Source of the DNA: Gammaproteobacteria bacterium
GTDB taxonomy: Bacteria; Pseudomonadota; Gammaproteobacteria; Pseudomonadales; UBA5518
Direction: 5' to 3'
Length of the DNA stretch: 64,000 bases
NCBI GenBank assembly: GCA_016705365.1
Contig: JADIYI010000008.1
Span: 744,001 to 808,000, forward strand
This document shows positions 27,994 through 35,987 of the stretch, one piece after another (within the stretch, counting starts at the first letter, position 1; each line of letters begins with the position of its first letter). The translations under genes and the position numbers were made by a program. The notes under the pieces are model-generated. The model searched no databases. It was given only the letters and a program-made list of their open reading frames with translations, and was not told the DNA's origin.

Positions 27994-29133
27994 TCAGGCG
28001 AGCGTGCCGCTGCGCATTGGCACCGGCTCCGCGCCGGGAAAAATCGCCCACTGCTGCTGTCCGTCGAGCGACCAGTGTTCGGCGAGCGCCGCACCGATCC
28101 ATGAGCGTATATCCGAGGTCGGCCTGAGATCGCGTCCCTCGAACAAGTCCGCGCTCGCGAGACCGGGCCACTCGCCGAACACCCTGCCACCACCCAGCGC
28201 GCCGCCCGCGAGCAGCAGCACCGATGCGGTGCCGTGATCGGTGCCGCCGGTGCCATTGATGGCCACGGTGCGCCCGAACTCGGTGCCGATCGCGATCAGG
28301 GTGTTGCTCCACTGCGCGCCAAGTGCCTCGCGCAGCGCCTGCAGCCCCTCATCGAATTGCCTGAACTGTCTGTCCAGGCGATTGATCTGCGCGGTGTGCG
28401 TGTCCCAGCCGCTCATCTCCAGCACTGCGCAACTCGCGTCCGCGTTATCCGCCAGCAGTTGCCCGCAGGCGCGCGTCAGGTTGGCAAAACGCGGGCGGCG
28501 TGACTGCGCTCCCTCGATCTCGAGGCCCTCGCGCGTGGCGAGCCCCTCCTGCAGACGTGTGCGCAGGGCATCGTCGTGCTGGTAGAGCTGTAGCAGGCGC
28601 TGGTAGAGGTCCTCGTCGGCGCTCGGCAGCGTCGAGGGATACCATGTCTGGGCATGCCCCGTGCCGCGCAGGGTGATCGGCAGCGAGCGCGCTATGGCGA
28701 TGCTTTCGCCGTGGTAAGCGCCCAGTGCGCGCGCCAGCCAGCCGTTGTCGTGCTCCACCGGCATCAGGCCGCACTCCAGTACATCCTGTGCGTCGAAATG
28801 CGATCGTGAACGGTACTGCGTGGCAACTGCCACCACCGGTGCGAAGCTGCGCTCGCGGTACCACGAATGGAGGGTCTTCAGTTGAGGATGCAGACCGTAC
28901 CCGTCGTCCAGTGGCAACAACCGCTCATCGATTGCTCCGAACAGCACGCCGCGCGCCGCGCCCAGACCGCGATCGAAGGCCGGCACCACGGTATGCAGCG
29001 GGTCGAGAGCGCCACGCAGGATTATCCAGACGAATTTCCTTGGTGTTGCCGGGGCCGGCTCGCCGAGCACCCGCCGCTGATGCAACAACACCATCCCCGC
29101 CAAACCGAGGCCCAGAAACTGGCGTCTGTACAT
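27994..29133 (-). CDS. DUF1501 domain protein with twin-arginine signal
   Basis: A 379-residue exported protein of the DUF1501 family, distant relatives of the alkaline phosphatase/sulfatase fold. The N-terminus MYRRQFLGLGLAGMVLL has an RRxFLG twin-arginine motif. Family motifs are WIILRGALDPLHTVVP, SRSHFDAQDVLECG, SGWDTHTAQ and GTEFGRTVAINGTGGTDHG. Function is not established; it nearly always pairs with DUF1800, as here, where the two are separated by 2 bp. The pair is thought to be periplasmic, and a surface polymer or peptide role is only guesswork. Confidence 0.88.
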   Translation of the reverse strand: MYRRQFLGLGLAGMVLLHQRRVLGEPAPATPRKFVWIILRGALDPLHTVVPAFDRGLGAARGVLFGAIDERLLPLDDGYGLHPQLKTLHSWYRERSFAPVVAVATQYRSRSHFDAQDVLECGLMPVEHDNGWLARALGAYHGESIAIARSLPITLRGTGHAQTWYPSTLPSADEDLYQRLLQLYQHDDALRTRLQEGLATREGLEIEGAQSRRPRFANLTRACGQLLADNADASCAVLEMSGWDTHTAQINRLDRQFRQFDEGLQALREALGAQWSNTLIAIGTEFGRTVAINGTGGTDHGTASVLLLAGGALGGGRVFGEWPGLASADLFEGRDLRPTSDIRSWIGAALAEHWSLDGQQQWAIFPGAEPVPMRSGTLA

Positions 29134-29135
29134 CG

Positions 29136-30506
29136 CTACCTCCGCTGGAATTCCGGGCTCATCAATAATATCGCCAAGGCCTGCTGGCGGCTCTCGGCGC
29201 CTTTCATCAGTCCGGCGGTATCTGTGGACAGCAGCGAGCCGAGCGCGTTGCGCGCGACATCGAGAGGCTCATCACGAATCCGGCTGGCGAGCTCATCGGC
29301 CCAGTCAATGCGCAGCATCAGCGCCTCGGAGCCATCCCAGGCGCTCGTGATATCGCCAAAGCCGGCCGGGGAGCCCGCGCCGAAGGGTTGTTGTCCGAGC
29401 GTGCCGAGCACCGCGATCAGGCCGCGCGTGCGTCGCCCGGGTGTGCCTGCGGCGCGCGCTGCCGAGATCACGAATTCGCGGGGGGTCTTGAGTTTTGCCG
29501 GTGGCAACGCCCAGGAGGCCGGATGCCCGAGCATGGTTGCGAGCACTTCGCGCAGCTCGCCGCCGGTGGCGAGCCAGCGTCTGCTCATGGCCTGCACCAG
29601 ATCGAGCGGTGGCTGGTCGGTAACGAAGTGGCGCGCGAGCTTGAACGAGAGGTGGTGCGCGGTCGAAGGGTGCAGTGCGAGATCGAGCAGCATCGCCTTG
29701 CCCTGTTTCTGCCCGGTGACTGCATGACGTTTGCCGAGCAGCGTGCGCGTGCCTGGCTGGTGTGCCTGCTCGCGGAAGCGAAAACCCGGCGCTTCATTGC
29801 GCGCGATTGCACCCACGCTCCAGCCGGTGATGCCCATCGCGAGTTCGCGCACATCGTCCTGGGTGTAGCCGCCGTCCACGCCGAGCGTATGCAGTTCGAG
29901 AATCTCGCGCGCGAGATTCTCGTTGAGACCCCGCTCACGTCGCTTGCCGATTGCCGAGTCCGGACCGAAAGACTGCTCGTTGTTGAGATAGACCAGCATC
30001 GCCGGGTGCTGCTCGACGGCAAGCAGCAGATTGGCGAACTTTCCCGCGATATGCGGCGCTATCGCCTCCCGCTCCAGCGTTGGTGCCAGCGCTCGCATGC
30101 GCAGATTGCTGTCGCTCACGCTGAAATGGTTCGAGAAAAAATCCAGCAGATGCATCGCGAACGGTGCGTCGCTGCCGATGGCGGTGCCGAGCGTGTCGAG
30201 CGCGAGCGCATTGGCCATGCGCCCGATATCCGCGTGCGCAGGCGTGTCGGGTAACGCTTTGTCCGGGGCCTTGCCGGCAGCCGCCGTTTGCTTCTCGCTG
30301 CTCTTGCGGTTGCGGTTCATTTGCTGCTGGTGGCGGGCGAACAGCCGCTGCGCGGTATCCGAACTGCCGATTGCGGCGTCGAAGCCCAGTGGCCGCAACT
30401 GATCCAGCAGCCAACGTTGCGGCGCGGCGGATGAGCGGGCGATCTCTCCGGCGCGTGCGCCGAGGCCGAAACGATTGGTCGCGATTTCCGCGACGAATTG
30501 CGTCAT
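29136..30506 (-). CDS. DUF1800 domain protein
   Basis: A 456-residue protein starting MTQFVAEIATNRFGLGARAGEI, with family motifs NHFSVSDSN, FANLLLAVEQHPAMLVYLNN, NENLAREILELHTLGVDGGYTQDDV and FKLARHFVTDQPP. These are the core of DUF1800, which partners DUF1501 across bacteria with no biochemical assignment. An alternative start nine codons upstream (30533) is possible; neither start has a strong ribosome binding site. There is no obvious signal peptide, in contrast to the twin-arginine partner, so hitch-hiker export with DUF1501 is conceivable. Confidence 0.87.
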   Translation of the reverse strand: MTQFVAEIATNRFGLGARAGEIARSSAAPQRWLLDQLRPLGFDAAIGSSDTAQRLFARHQQQMNRNRKSSEKQTAAAGKAPDKALPDTPAHADIGRMANALALDTLGTAIGSDAPFAMHLLDFFSNHFSVSDSNLRMRALAPTLEREAIAPHIAGKFANLLLAVEQHPAMLVYLNNEQSFGPDSAIGKRRERGLNENLAREILELHTLGVDGGYTQDDVRELAMGITGWSVGAIARNEAPGFRFREQAHQPGTRTLLGKRHAVTGQKQGKAMLLDLALHPSTAHHLSFKLARHFVTDQPPLDLVQAMSRRWLATGGELREVLATMLGHPASWALPPAKLKTPREFVISAARAAGTPGRRTRGLIAVLGTLGQQPFGAGSPAGFGDITSAWDGSEALMLRIDWADELASRIRDEPLDVARNALGSLLSTDTAGLMKGAESRQQALAILLMSPEFQRR

Positions 30507-30661
30507 GTGCAGTTGTCCCGCGCCGGGTGGCAATACGCTAACTATATACCGTTGTCCGGTTCGACCTCGCGCATTGCGAAAAATTGCGTCGCGCGAGTCG
30601 GTGCCGCTGTATCTATACTTTGCAGGCCCGTCAGCCTGCCGGGCACGAACAGGGAATTCCG

Positions 30662-31759
30662 ATGGCGCAAGCCTGGGTCCGCCAAGCGCTACGACGTATC
30701 GACGCCGATTTCGCGCGCTCCGCCGACACGCATCTCGAGCGACTGGAAATACCGGGTTGCCCGGGGCTGGTGCTGTTCCTCAAGGACGAATCGACGCACC
30801 CGACCGGCAGTCTCAAGCATCGGCTGGCCCGCTCGCTGTTTCTCTACGGCATCTGCAACGGCTGGATCCGCGAGGGTTCGCTGGTCGTCGACGCGTCGTC
30901 CGGTTCGACCGCCATTTCGGAGGCTTATTTCGCGCGCCTGCTCGGGTTGCCGTTCTGCGCCGTGATGCCGCGCACCACCAGCCCGGAAAAAATCGACCGG
31001 ATCGAGTTCTACGGCGGGCGCTGTCACCTGGTCGATGATCCCGGCAGCGTCTATGCCGAGAGCCAGCGCCTCGCCCGCGAGAGCGGTGGACACTATCTCG
31101 ACCAGTTCACCTATGCCGAACGCGCCACCGACTGGCGTGGCAACAACAATATCGCGGAAACGCTGTTTGCGCAGATGCGCCTCGAGGATCATCCGGTCCC
31201 GCGCTGGATCGTTTGCGGTGCCGGCACCGGCGGAACCTCCGCGACCATCGGCCGCTTCCTGCGCTATCGCCAGATCGACACGCGCCTGTGCGTGGTCGAT
31301 CCCGAGGGCTCGGTGTTTTTCGATTGCTATCGCAGCGGCCGGCGCGACGTGCCGGGCGCTCAGGTTTCGCGCATCGAAGGGATCGGGCGTGCACGCGTCG
31401 AGCCAAGTTTCATCCCGGAGCTCGTGGACCGGATGGTCCGGGTCGCGGATGTGGCGAGTATCGCCGCGGCGCACGTATTGTCGCAGCGGATCGGGCGACC
31501 CGTTGGCGGATCCACCGGCACCAACCTGATCGGTGCGCTGCAACTGCTGCACGAGATGCAGCTGGCCGGCGAGCAGGGCGCGGTCGCCACGCTGATCTGT
31601 GACAGTGGCCAGCGTTACGAACATTCCTTTTTCAACGACCAATGGTTGCACGCGCAGGGGCTGGACGTCGCGCCGTGGCGCGAGCTCATCGGCGAGTTCC
31701 TGCAGTACGGTCGCTGGCCGGATGCGCTGACCCAGATTCACTTCGAACGCGGAGGCTGA
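30662..31759 (+). CDS. PLP-dependent cysteine synthase family protein (Cds1-like)
   Basis: A fold type II PLP enzyme of 365 residues. Lys in PTGSLKHRLA is the Schiff-base residue, SSGSTAISEAYFARLLG binds the substrate carboxylate, and CGAGTGGTSATIGRFLR is the PLP phosphate loop. The tail CDSGQRYEHSFFNDQW matches Cds1-type L-cysteine desulfhydrases more than CysK/CysM. Predicted activity is H2S release from, or synthesis of, cysteine. The start follows AGGGA; a TATACT element lies about 50 bp upstream. The next gene starts 5 bp later, so it heads a two-gene operon. Confidence 0.87.
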   Translation: MAQAWVRQALRRIDADFARSADTHLERLEIPGCPGLVLFLKDESTHPTGSLKHRLARSLFLYGICNGWIREGSLVVDASSGSTAISEAYFARLLGLPFCAVMPRTTSPEKIDRIEFYGGRCHLVDDPGSVYAESQRLARESGGHYLDQFTYAERATDWRGNNNIAETLFAQMRLEDHPVPRWIVCGAGTGGTSATIGRFLRYRQIDTRLCVVDPEGSVFFDCYRSGRRDVPGAQVSRIEGIGRARVEPSFIPELVDRMVRVADVASIAAAHVLSQRIGRPVGGSTGTNLIGALQLLHEMQLAGEQGAVATLICDSGQRYEHSFFNDQWLHAQGLDVAPWRELIGEFLQYGRWPDALTQIHFERGG

Positions 31760-31764
31760 AGAGC

Positions 31765-32595
31765 ATGTGCCGATGGCTGACTTATTGCGGCGATCCGATC
31801 TACCTCGACCGGATGATATTCGAAGCCAAGAATTCGCTGATACACCAGAGCCTGCACGCGCGTCTCAGTCACGTCACGACCAACGGCGATGGTTTCGGGG
31901 TGGGCTGGTATGCCGAGCGCAATACGCCCGGAACCTATCGCGATACCCTGCCCGCATGGAACGATGCGAACCTGCGCTCGATCGCGCACCAGATCCGCTC
32001 CGGACTTTTTTTCGCGCATGTGCGCGCCTCCACCGGCACTGCGACCTCGCGTTCGAATTGCCATCCGTTCAGTCATGGCAAGTGGTTGTTCATGCACAAC
32101 GGCCAGATCGGTGGTTACGAGCGGGTGCGGCGCAAGATCGAGGCGCTGGTCGATGACCGTTACTATGCGCACCGCCTCGGCACCACCGACAGCGAACTGA
32201 TTTTCTACCTGATGTTCACCGAAGGGCTCGAAACCGATCCGCTCGGTGCGCTGCGTCGCACCATCGGGCGCATCGTCGCGATCATGCGGGAGAACGACAT
32301 CGGCGAGCCGCTGCGCTTCACCTCGGTGTTCAGCGATGGACACCATATCTACGCGGTGCGTTTCGCCACCGATGACAAGCCGCCGTCGCTGTACTGGCGC
32401 GAGACCGGGAAGGAGTGCCTGGTGGTATCCGAGCCGCTCGATGACGATCAGGGCGAATGGCAGGAGGTGCCACCGGGCCAGGTGCTGGTCACGGAGCGTC
32501 GCGGCGAGCTCGAAATCCTGCCGTTTGCCGCCGAGACCGGAGTTCAGCGCGCCAGGGCGCGGCTCAGGAACGGCAGGCTGCGCTCCATCCGGTAA
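31765..32595 (+). CDS. Class II glutamine amidotransferase (YafJ-like)
   Basis: A 276-residue N-terminal-nucleophile hydrolase. Cys2 follows the initiator Met (MCRWLTYCGDPIYL), as required after Met removal. Other Ntn glutaminase features are NGDGFGVGWY, FFAHVRASTGT, NCHPFSHGKWLFMHNGQIGG and TDSELIFYL. It is a stand-alone glutaminase of the GATase_4 type whose ammonia acceptor is unknown. GGAGG precedes the start within the end of the Cds1-like gene. Its 3' end overlaps the convergent esterase gene by 52 bp. Confidence 0.9.
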   Translation: MCRWLTYCGDPIYLDRMIFEAKNSLIHQSLHARLSHVTTNGDGFGVGWYAERNTPGTYRDTLPAWNDANLRSIAHQIRSGLFFAHVRASTGTATSRSNCHPFSHGKWLFMHNGQIGGYERVRRKIEALVDDRYYAHRLGTTDSELIFYLMFTEGLETDPLGALRRTIGRIVAIMRENDIGEPLRFTSVFSDGHHIYAVRFATDDKPPSLYWRETGKECLVVSEPLDDDQGEWQEVPPGQVLVTERRGELEILPFAAETGVQRARARLRNGRLRSIR

Positions 32596-33644
32596 TCGAT
32601 GCCGGAGTGCGTATCATCGAATTCCTCGTACACGTGGCTGATGCCGTGGCGGCCCAGTTCGCGTGACAGCAGCCGGCTGCCATAGTGGATGTGATACTGG
32701 TCACGCCAGCCGCAATCCACAAAAATTCCCTTCATCGTTTTCAGGTTGGCGCGATGTGCCCTGACCATGTGGACCGGATCATGGGCAAGCCAGCGTTTCC
32801 ACCGTGCCTCGAGCAATTCGCCGGTATCGAGATCGAAGGGCAGGCGGAAGCCGTTCGGCGCTCGCGGATCGGGGTCGTAACTCGCGGCCATTGCGAGGTT
32901 CATCAGGCACATGATTTCCTTGCCCTCGGGCCGGTCCTTCTCCCAGACATGTTTCAGGAAGCGTCGCACCCGTCCATCATCGGTACCGGAGCGGCGTTTT
33001 GCATTGCCGCGAGGTGCGCTGTAGCGACCGCTCCGCAATGCGGGCTCGCGGTATTTGGCGAGTTCGTCCAGGGTGTTGGGCCAGTCGGCGCGGTACACGA
33101 AATCGAAATAGGCATCACCCGAATGATCGGCGACCGCCCCCCAGTACCCGGGGTACTTCATCGCATGCACGATCGCCCCGTATCCGCCCGATGATTTGCC
33201 GAAGCAGGCGCGTGCACCGCGCTCGGCACGGGTACGGAACTCGCCGTCGACAAAGGGGATCAGCTCGCGGGTGAGGTAGTCGGCATAGCGTCCGATCGCG
33301 CTCGAGTTGATGTACTGGTTGCCGCCAAGCGCCGTGAAACAATCGGGGAACACCACGATCGCCGGCGCCATGCGCCGTTCATGGATCAGGCGCGCGACGC
33401 GTTCGGGCACGTTTTCGTCGAAGGCGCGCCAGGCGATGTGCGAGGGGCCGGAGCCGGTATAACCCACCAGGTCGAACAGCACGGGAAAGCGTTTGTTGCC
33501 GCGCCCCTGATGGTACTGCGGTGGCAGCCACACGTTCAGGGGGCGTACATGGGGATCGCCGAGCGCGTTGTCTTCGAGTACCTTCGAAACGTGCTCCAGC
33601 GTGACCAGCTGGCCTTCGAGCGAGCTGCGGCGTTTGCGTGTCAT
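32544..33644 (-). CDS. Putative esterase (esterase D / enterochelin-esterase superfamily)
   Basis: Alpha/beta-hydrolase of 366 residues. Features: VRPLNVWLPPQY at the start of the fold, FPVLFDLVGYTGSG, nucleophile elbow FGKSSGGYGAI (Ser), ADHSGDAYFDFVY, and a C-terminal acid/His region with YEEFDDTHSGIDYR. Start at 33644 is the Met preceding the basic leader TRKRRSS. It belongs to the family that includes S-formylglutathione hydrolase, and the next gene is a glutathione-formaldehyde enzyme, but the nucleophile context differs from canonical FghA (GHSMGG), so that role is only a possibility. Confidence 0.82.
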   Translation of the reverse strand: MTRKRRSSLEGQLVTLEHVSKVLEDNALGDPHVRPLNVWLPPQYHQGRGNKRFPVLFDLVGYTGSGPSHIAWRAFDENVPERVARLIHERRMAPAIVVFPDCFTALGGNQYINSSAIGRYADYLTRELIPFVDGEFRTRAERGARACFGKSSGGYGAIVHAMKYPGYWGAVADHSGDAYFDFVYRADWPNTLDELAKYREPALRSGRYSAPRGNAKRRSGTDDGRVRRFLKHVWEKDRPEGKEIMCLMNLAMAASYDPDPRAPNGFRLPFDLDTGELLEARWKRWLAHDPVHMVRAHRANLKTMKGIFVDCGWRDQYHIHYGSRLLSRELGRHGISHVYEEFDDTHSGIDYRMERSLPFLSRALAR

Positions 33645-33807
33645 GACGCATGACTTCCGTGGCTGGGGAGCATGCATGGTAGCGCGTCCGGTTCAGGGGC
33701 GGGGGGTGGATTTTCCGGCGCCCCGAACCAGTGCATACTGCGCGGGCAACGTTGGATAGATGTTGCAACCATTGATAATACGCGGTTTGCTGCCGCAAGG
33801 AGTTGCC

Positions 33808-34386
33808 ATGGCCTACGCATTACCCATTCATCCGGCCGTGGATCACGGCATCCGGCGCGCGAGTGCGCGTTTTGGCGGTGGCACGTTGCGCTGCCACTGC
33901 ACCGAGCGCCCGGTTGAAGTCGCGGTTGCCAGCCAGTGCGCGCACAACCACGTCTGCGGCTGTACCCAGTGCTGGAAACCGCCGGGGGCCTTGTTCTCGC
34001 AGGTGGCGGTGGTATCGCGTGCCAAGGTGACGGTCACCAGGCAGGCGCGCCAGCTCGGGGTCGTGGACCGCAAGGCGGTGATCAAGCGCTATGCCTGCAA
34101 GCGCTGCGGCGTGCATATGTACGGGCGGATCGACAACGAGACACACCCCTTCTTCGGGCTCGACTTCATACACACCGAGCTGTCGGCCGAAAAGGGCTGG
34201 TCACCGCCGCGTTTTGCGGCGTTCGTGTCTTCGATCATCGAGTCGGGGACCAACCCGGTCGAGATGAAGCGGGTGCGCTACCGCTTGCGCCGCCTGGGTC
34301 TCGAACCCTATGACTGCCTGTCGCCGGAGCTCATGGATGCGATCGCCACCCATGTGGCGCGCGCCAACGGCAAGCTGGTGGGCTGA
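33808..34386 (+). CDS. gfa: S-(hydroxymethyl)glutathione synthase (glutathione-dependent formaldehyde-activating enzyme)
   Basis: A 192-residue Zn protein of the GFA family that accelerates formation of S-hydroxymethylglutathione from formaldehyde. Zinc-ligand cysteines lie in LRCHCTE, HVCGCTQCW and YACKRCGVHMYGRID; the GLDFIHTELS segment is characteristic of the true Gfa subgroup rather than generic GFA-domain proteins. AAGGAG precedes the ATG. The upstream esterase is divergent, and no glutathione-dependent formaldehyde dehydrogenase is in the window. Formaldehyde arising from N- or O-demethylation would be the substrate in this genome; that link is inference. Confidence 0.9.
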   Translation: MAYALPIHPAVDHGIRRASARFGGGTLRCHCTERPVEVAVASQCAHNHVCGCTQCWKPPGALFSQVAVVSRAKVTVTRQARQLGVVDRKAVIKRYACKRCGVHMYGRIDNETHPFFGLDFIHTELSAEKGWSPPRFAAFVSSIIESGTNPVEMKRVRYRLRRLGLEPYDCLSPELMDAIATHVARANGKLVG

Positions 34387-34417
34387 GGCGCGGGCCATCG
34401 CGCCCGTGGCGGGGTGT

Positions 34418-35056
34418 TCAGGTCCAGGCGAAGCGGGGCTGCTCGAAGTGACTGACGCGCGTGTCGCGACCCGCCAGTGCCACTTCGCGGAACTGGTACA
34501 GCAGCGCCGCGGTCGGCGCGAAGATCTCGTGCCCCACGCTCGGCAGGTGCGCCGAGAGCACCGGATGCTCGCCGTGTGACGTGCGACGCAGGATAGGGAT
34601 GTCGGGGGATTCCAGCTCGGCGAGAGGTACCCGGTAGCAGGCGGCGACTTCCGCCGGGTCGGGCCTCAGACCCGAGGCGTCCTCCAGCCACAGCACGAAG
34701 GGACGGATGCGAAAGCCCGAGCGGGTCGGGAAGTCGTCGAGCCGGCCGAGGATCGCGCCGTGATCGACGCGGATACCGAGTTCTTCGGCAAGCTCGCGCA
34801 GCGCGGCGTCTTCGTCAAGTTCACCGGCGTCCACACGACCGCCCGGCAGGGCAAACTGTCCGGCGTGGCGGTTGAGCGTTGTCGGGCGTTCGGTCAGCAG
34901 TACGCAGGCTTCGGCGGAATCGTCGGCGGATACCAGCGCGAGCACGACCGCTGCGTGGCGCAACTGGTGCGGATCGAGCTCGCGAGGATGGAAGCGGCAC
35001 AACTTGGCATGGATGCTCCGACGCAGCGCCTGGTCGAAGCGACGCGCCGGATTCAC
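34418..35056 (-). CDS. NUDIX hydrolase, CoA pyrophosphatase-like (NudL type)
   Basis: A ~212-residue NUDIX enzyme. The Nudix box runs from GRVDAGE to REL...EELGI, and the preceding segment LLTERPTTLNRHAGQFALPGG is the UPF0035 signature of CoA diphosphatases, which cut CoA and derivatives to 4'-phosphopantetheine and 3',5'-ADP. I chose the GTG start at 35056 because GTGA overlaps the bfd stop exactly; an ATG at 35107 would add 17 residues and overlap bfd by 55 bp without a ribosome binding site. Role: CoA turnover, housecleaning. Confidence 0.87.
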   Translation of the reverse strand: MNPARRFDQALRRSIHAKLCRFHPRELDPHQLRHAAVVLALVSADDSAEACVLLTERPTTLNRHAGQFALPGGRVDAGELDEDAALRELAEELGIRVDHGAILGRLDDFPTRSGFRIRPFVLWLEDASGLRPDPAEVAACYRVPLAELESPDIPILRRTSHGEHPVLSAHLPSVGHEIFAPTAALLYQFREVALAGRDTRVSHFEQPRFAWT

Positions 35057-35247
35057 GCGCTCGTCGCGATCGCCAACGACGGCGCGGGGCGGTTTCTTTC
35101 CAGGCATTCGATGGCTGCGTCACGGCATTTGCCACAGCAGGTCGAAACGAGCAGGGTTTCTTCGAGCTGGGCCATGGTGCGCACGCCGTGCTTCACCGCA
35201 TCGGCGATATCGCTTTCGGTAACTGCATTGCAAATACACACATACAT
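35053..35247 (-). CDS. bfd: Bacterioferritin-associated ferredoxin
   Basis: A 64-residue [2Fe-2S] protein that reduces bacterioferritin to release iron. All four cluster ligands are present: Cys4, Cys6, Cys38 and Cys41 (MYVCICNAVTESD ... STCCGKC). ATG at 35247 is preceded by GGAAGG. The gene bfr lies just upstream in the genome (35384-35848) on the same strand with 136 bp between, so the pair forms an iron storage/mobilisation unit; the stop is coupled to the NUDIX gene by a GTGA overlap. Iron-responsive control (Fur) is expected, but I could not identify a Fur box with confidence. Confidence 0.92.
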   Translation of the reverse strand: MYVCICNAVTESDIADAVKHGVRTMAQLEETLLVSTCCGKCRDAAIECLERNRPAPSLAIATSA

Positions 35248-35383
35248 CCGGATCACCTTCCAGTCAGGGTTGCCGGAAGCAGACTATCGCAAATGCGAGT
35301 GATTCGCAATCGCGATCTGTCACGCCTTGCCCGCGATCCGACGGAATCAGCGCGAGGGCCAGTCCCAAGCCGGACCGCCTGCC

Positions 35384-35848
35384 TCACATCTTCGACTGAA
35401 GGTAGTTCTCGAGTCCCACCCGCCCGATCAACTCGAGTTGGGTCTCCAGCCAGTCGACATGCTCTTCCTCGGACCCAAGGATGTGCTCGAACAACTCGCG
35501 CGAAACGTAATCCTGCACCGACTCGCAGTGTGCGATCGCCTCGCGCAGAACCGGTATCGCCTCGAGTTCCAGTGCCAGGTCACACTCGATCATCTCGCGG
35601 GTGTTCTCGCCGATCCGCAAGCTGCCGATATCCTGCATATTGGGCAGCCCTTCGAGGAAGAGGATGCGCTCGATCAACTGATCGGCGTGCTTCATCTCGT
35701 CGAGCGACTCGTGGTACTCGTGTTCGTCGAGCTTGGTCAGACCCCAGTTCTTGTACATTCGCGCATGCAGGAAATACTGGTTGATCGCGCTCAGTTCCTG
35801 GCGCAATACCCTGTTCAGAAACTGGATGACCTGTTTGTCGCCTTTCAT
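35384..35848 (-). CDS. bfr: Bacterioferritin
   Basis: A 154-residue iron-storage protein forming a 24-mer with haem at subunit interfaces. All ferroxidase ligands are at canonical positions (Glu18, Glu51, His54, Glu94, Glu127, His130), and Met52 is the haem ligand, so this is a genuine haem-binding Bfr rather than a ferritin. It begins MKGDKQVIQFLNRVL. It is divergent from the gamma-glutamyltransferase gene at 35988 and sits 136 bp before bfd. Function is certain from residue conservation. Confidence 0.96.
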   Translation of the reverse strand: MKGDKQVIQFLNRVLRQELSAINQYFLHARMYKNWGLTKLDEHEYHESLDEMKHADQLIERILFLEGLPNMQDIGSLRIGENTREMIECDLALELEAIPVLREAIAHCESVQDYVSRELFEHILGSEEEHVDWLETQLELIGRVGLENYLQSKM

Positions 35849-35987
35849 GCTCGCTCTCCGCTGCTTCGATTACGGCTCGCATGCTAGACGGCGCGCCGTT
35901 GCGTCGCAACCGCTTTACCCGGTTTGCGTTGCGCGGGTGCGCAAACGGTGCTTGCATAGCACCTCGTTTTCCTGGAGCCCGTCGCTC

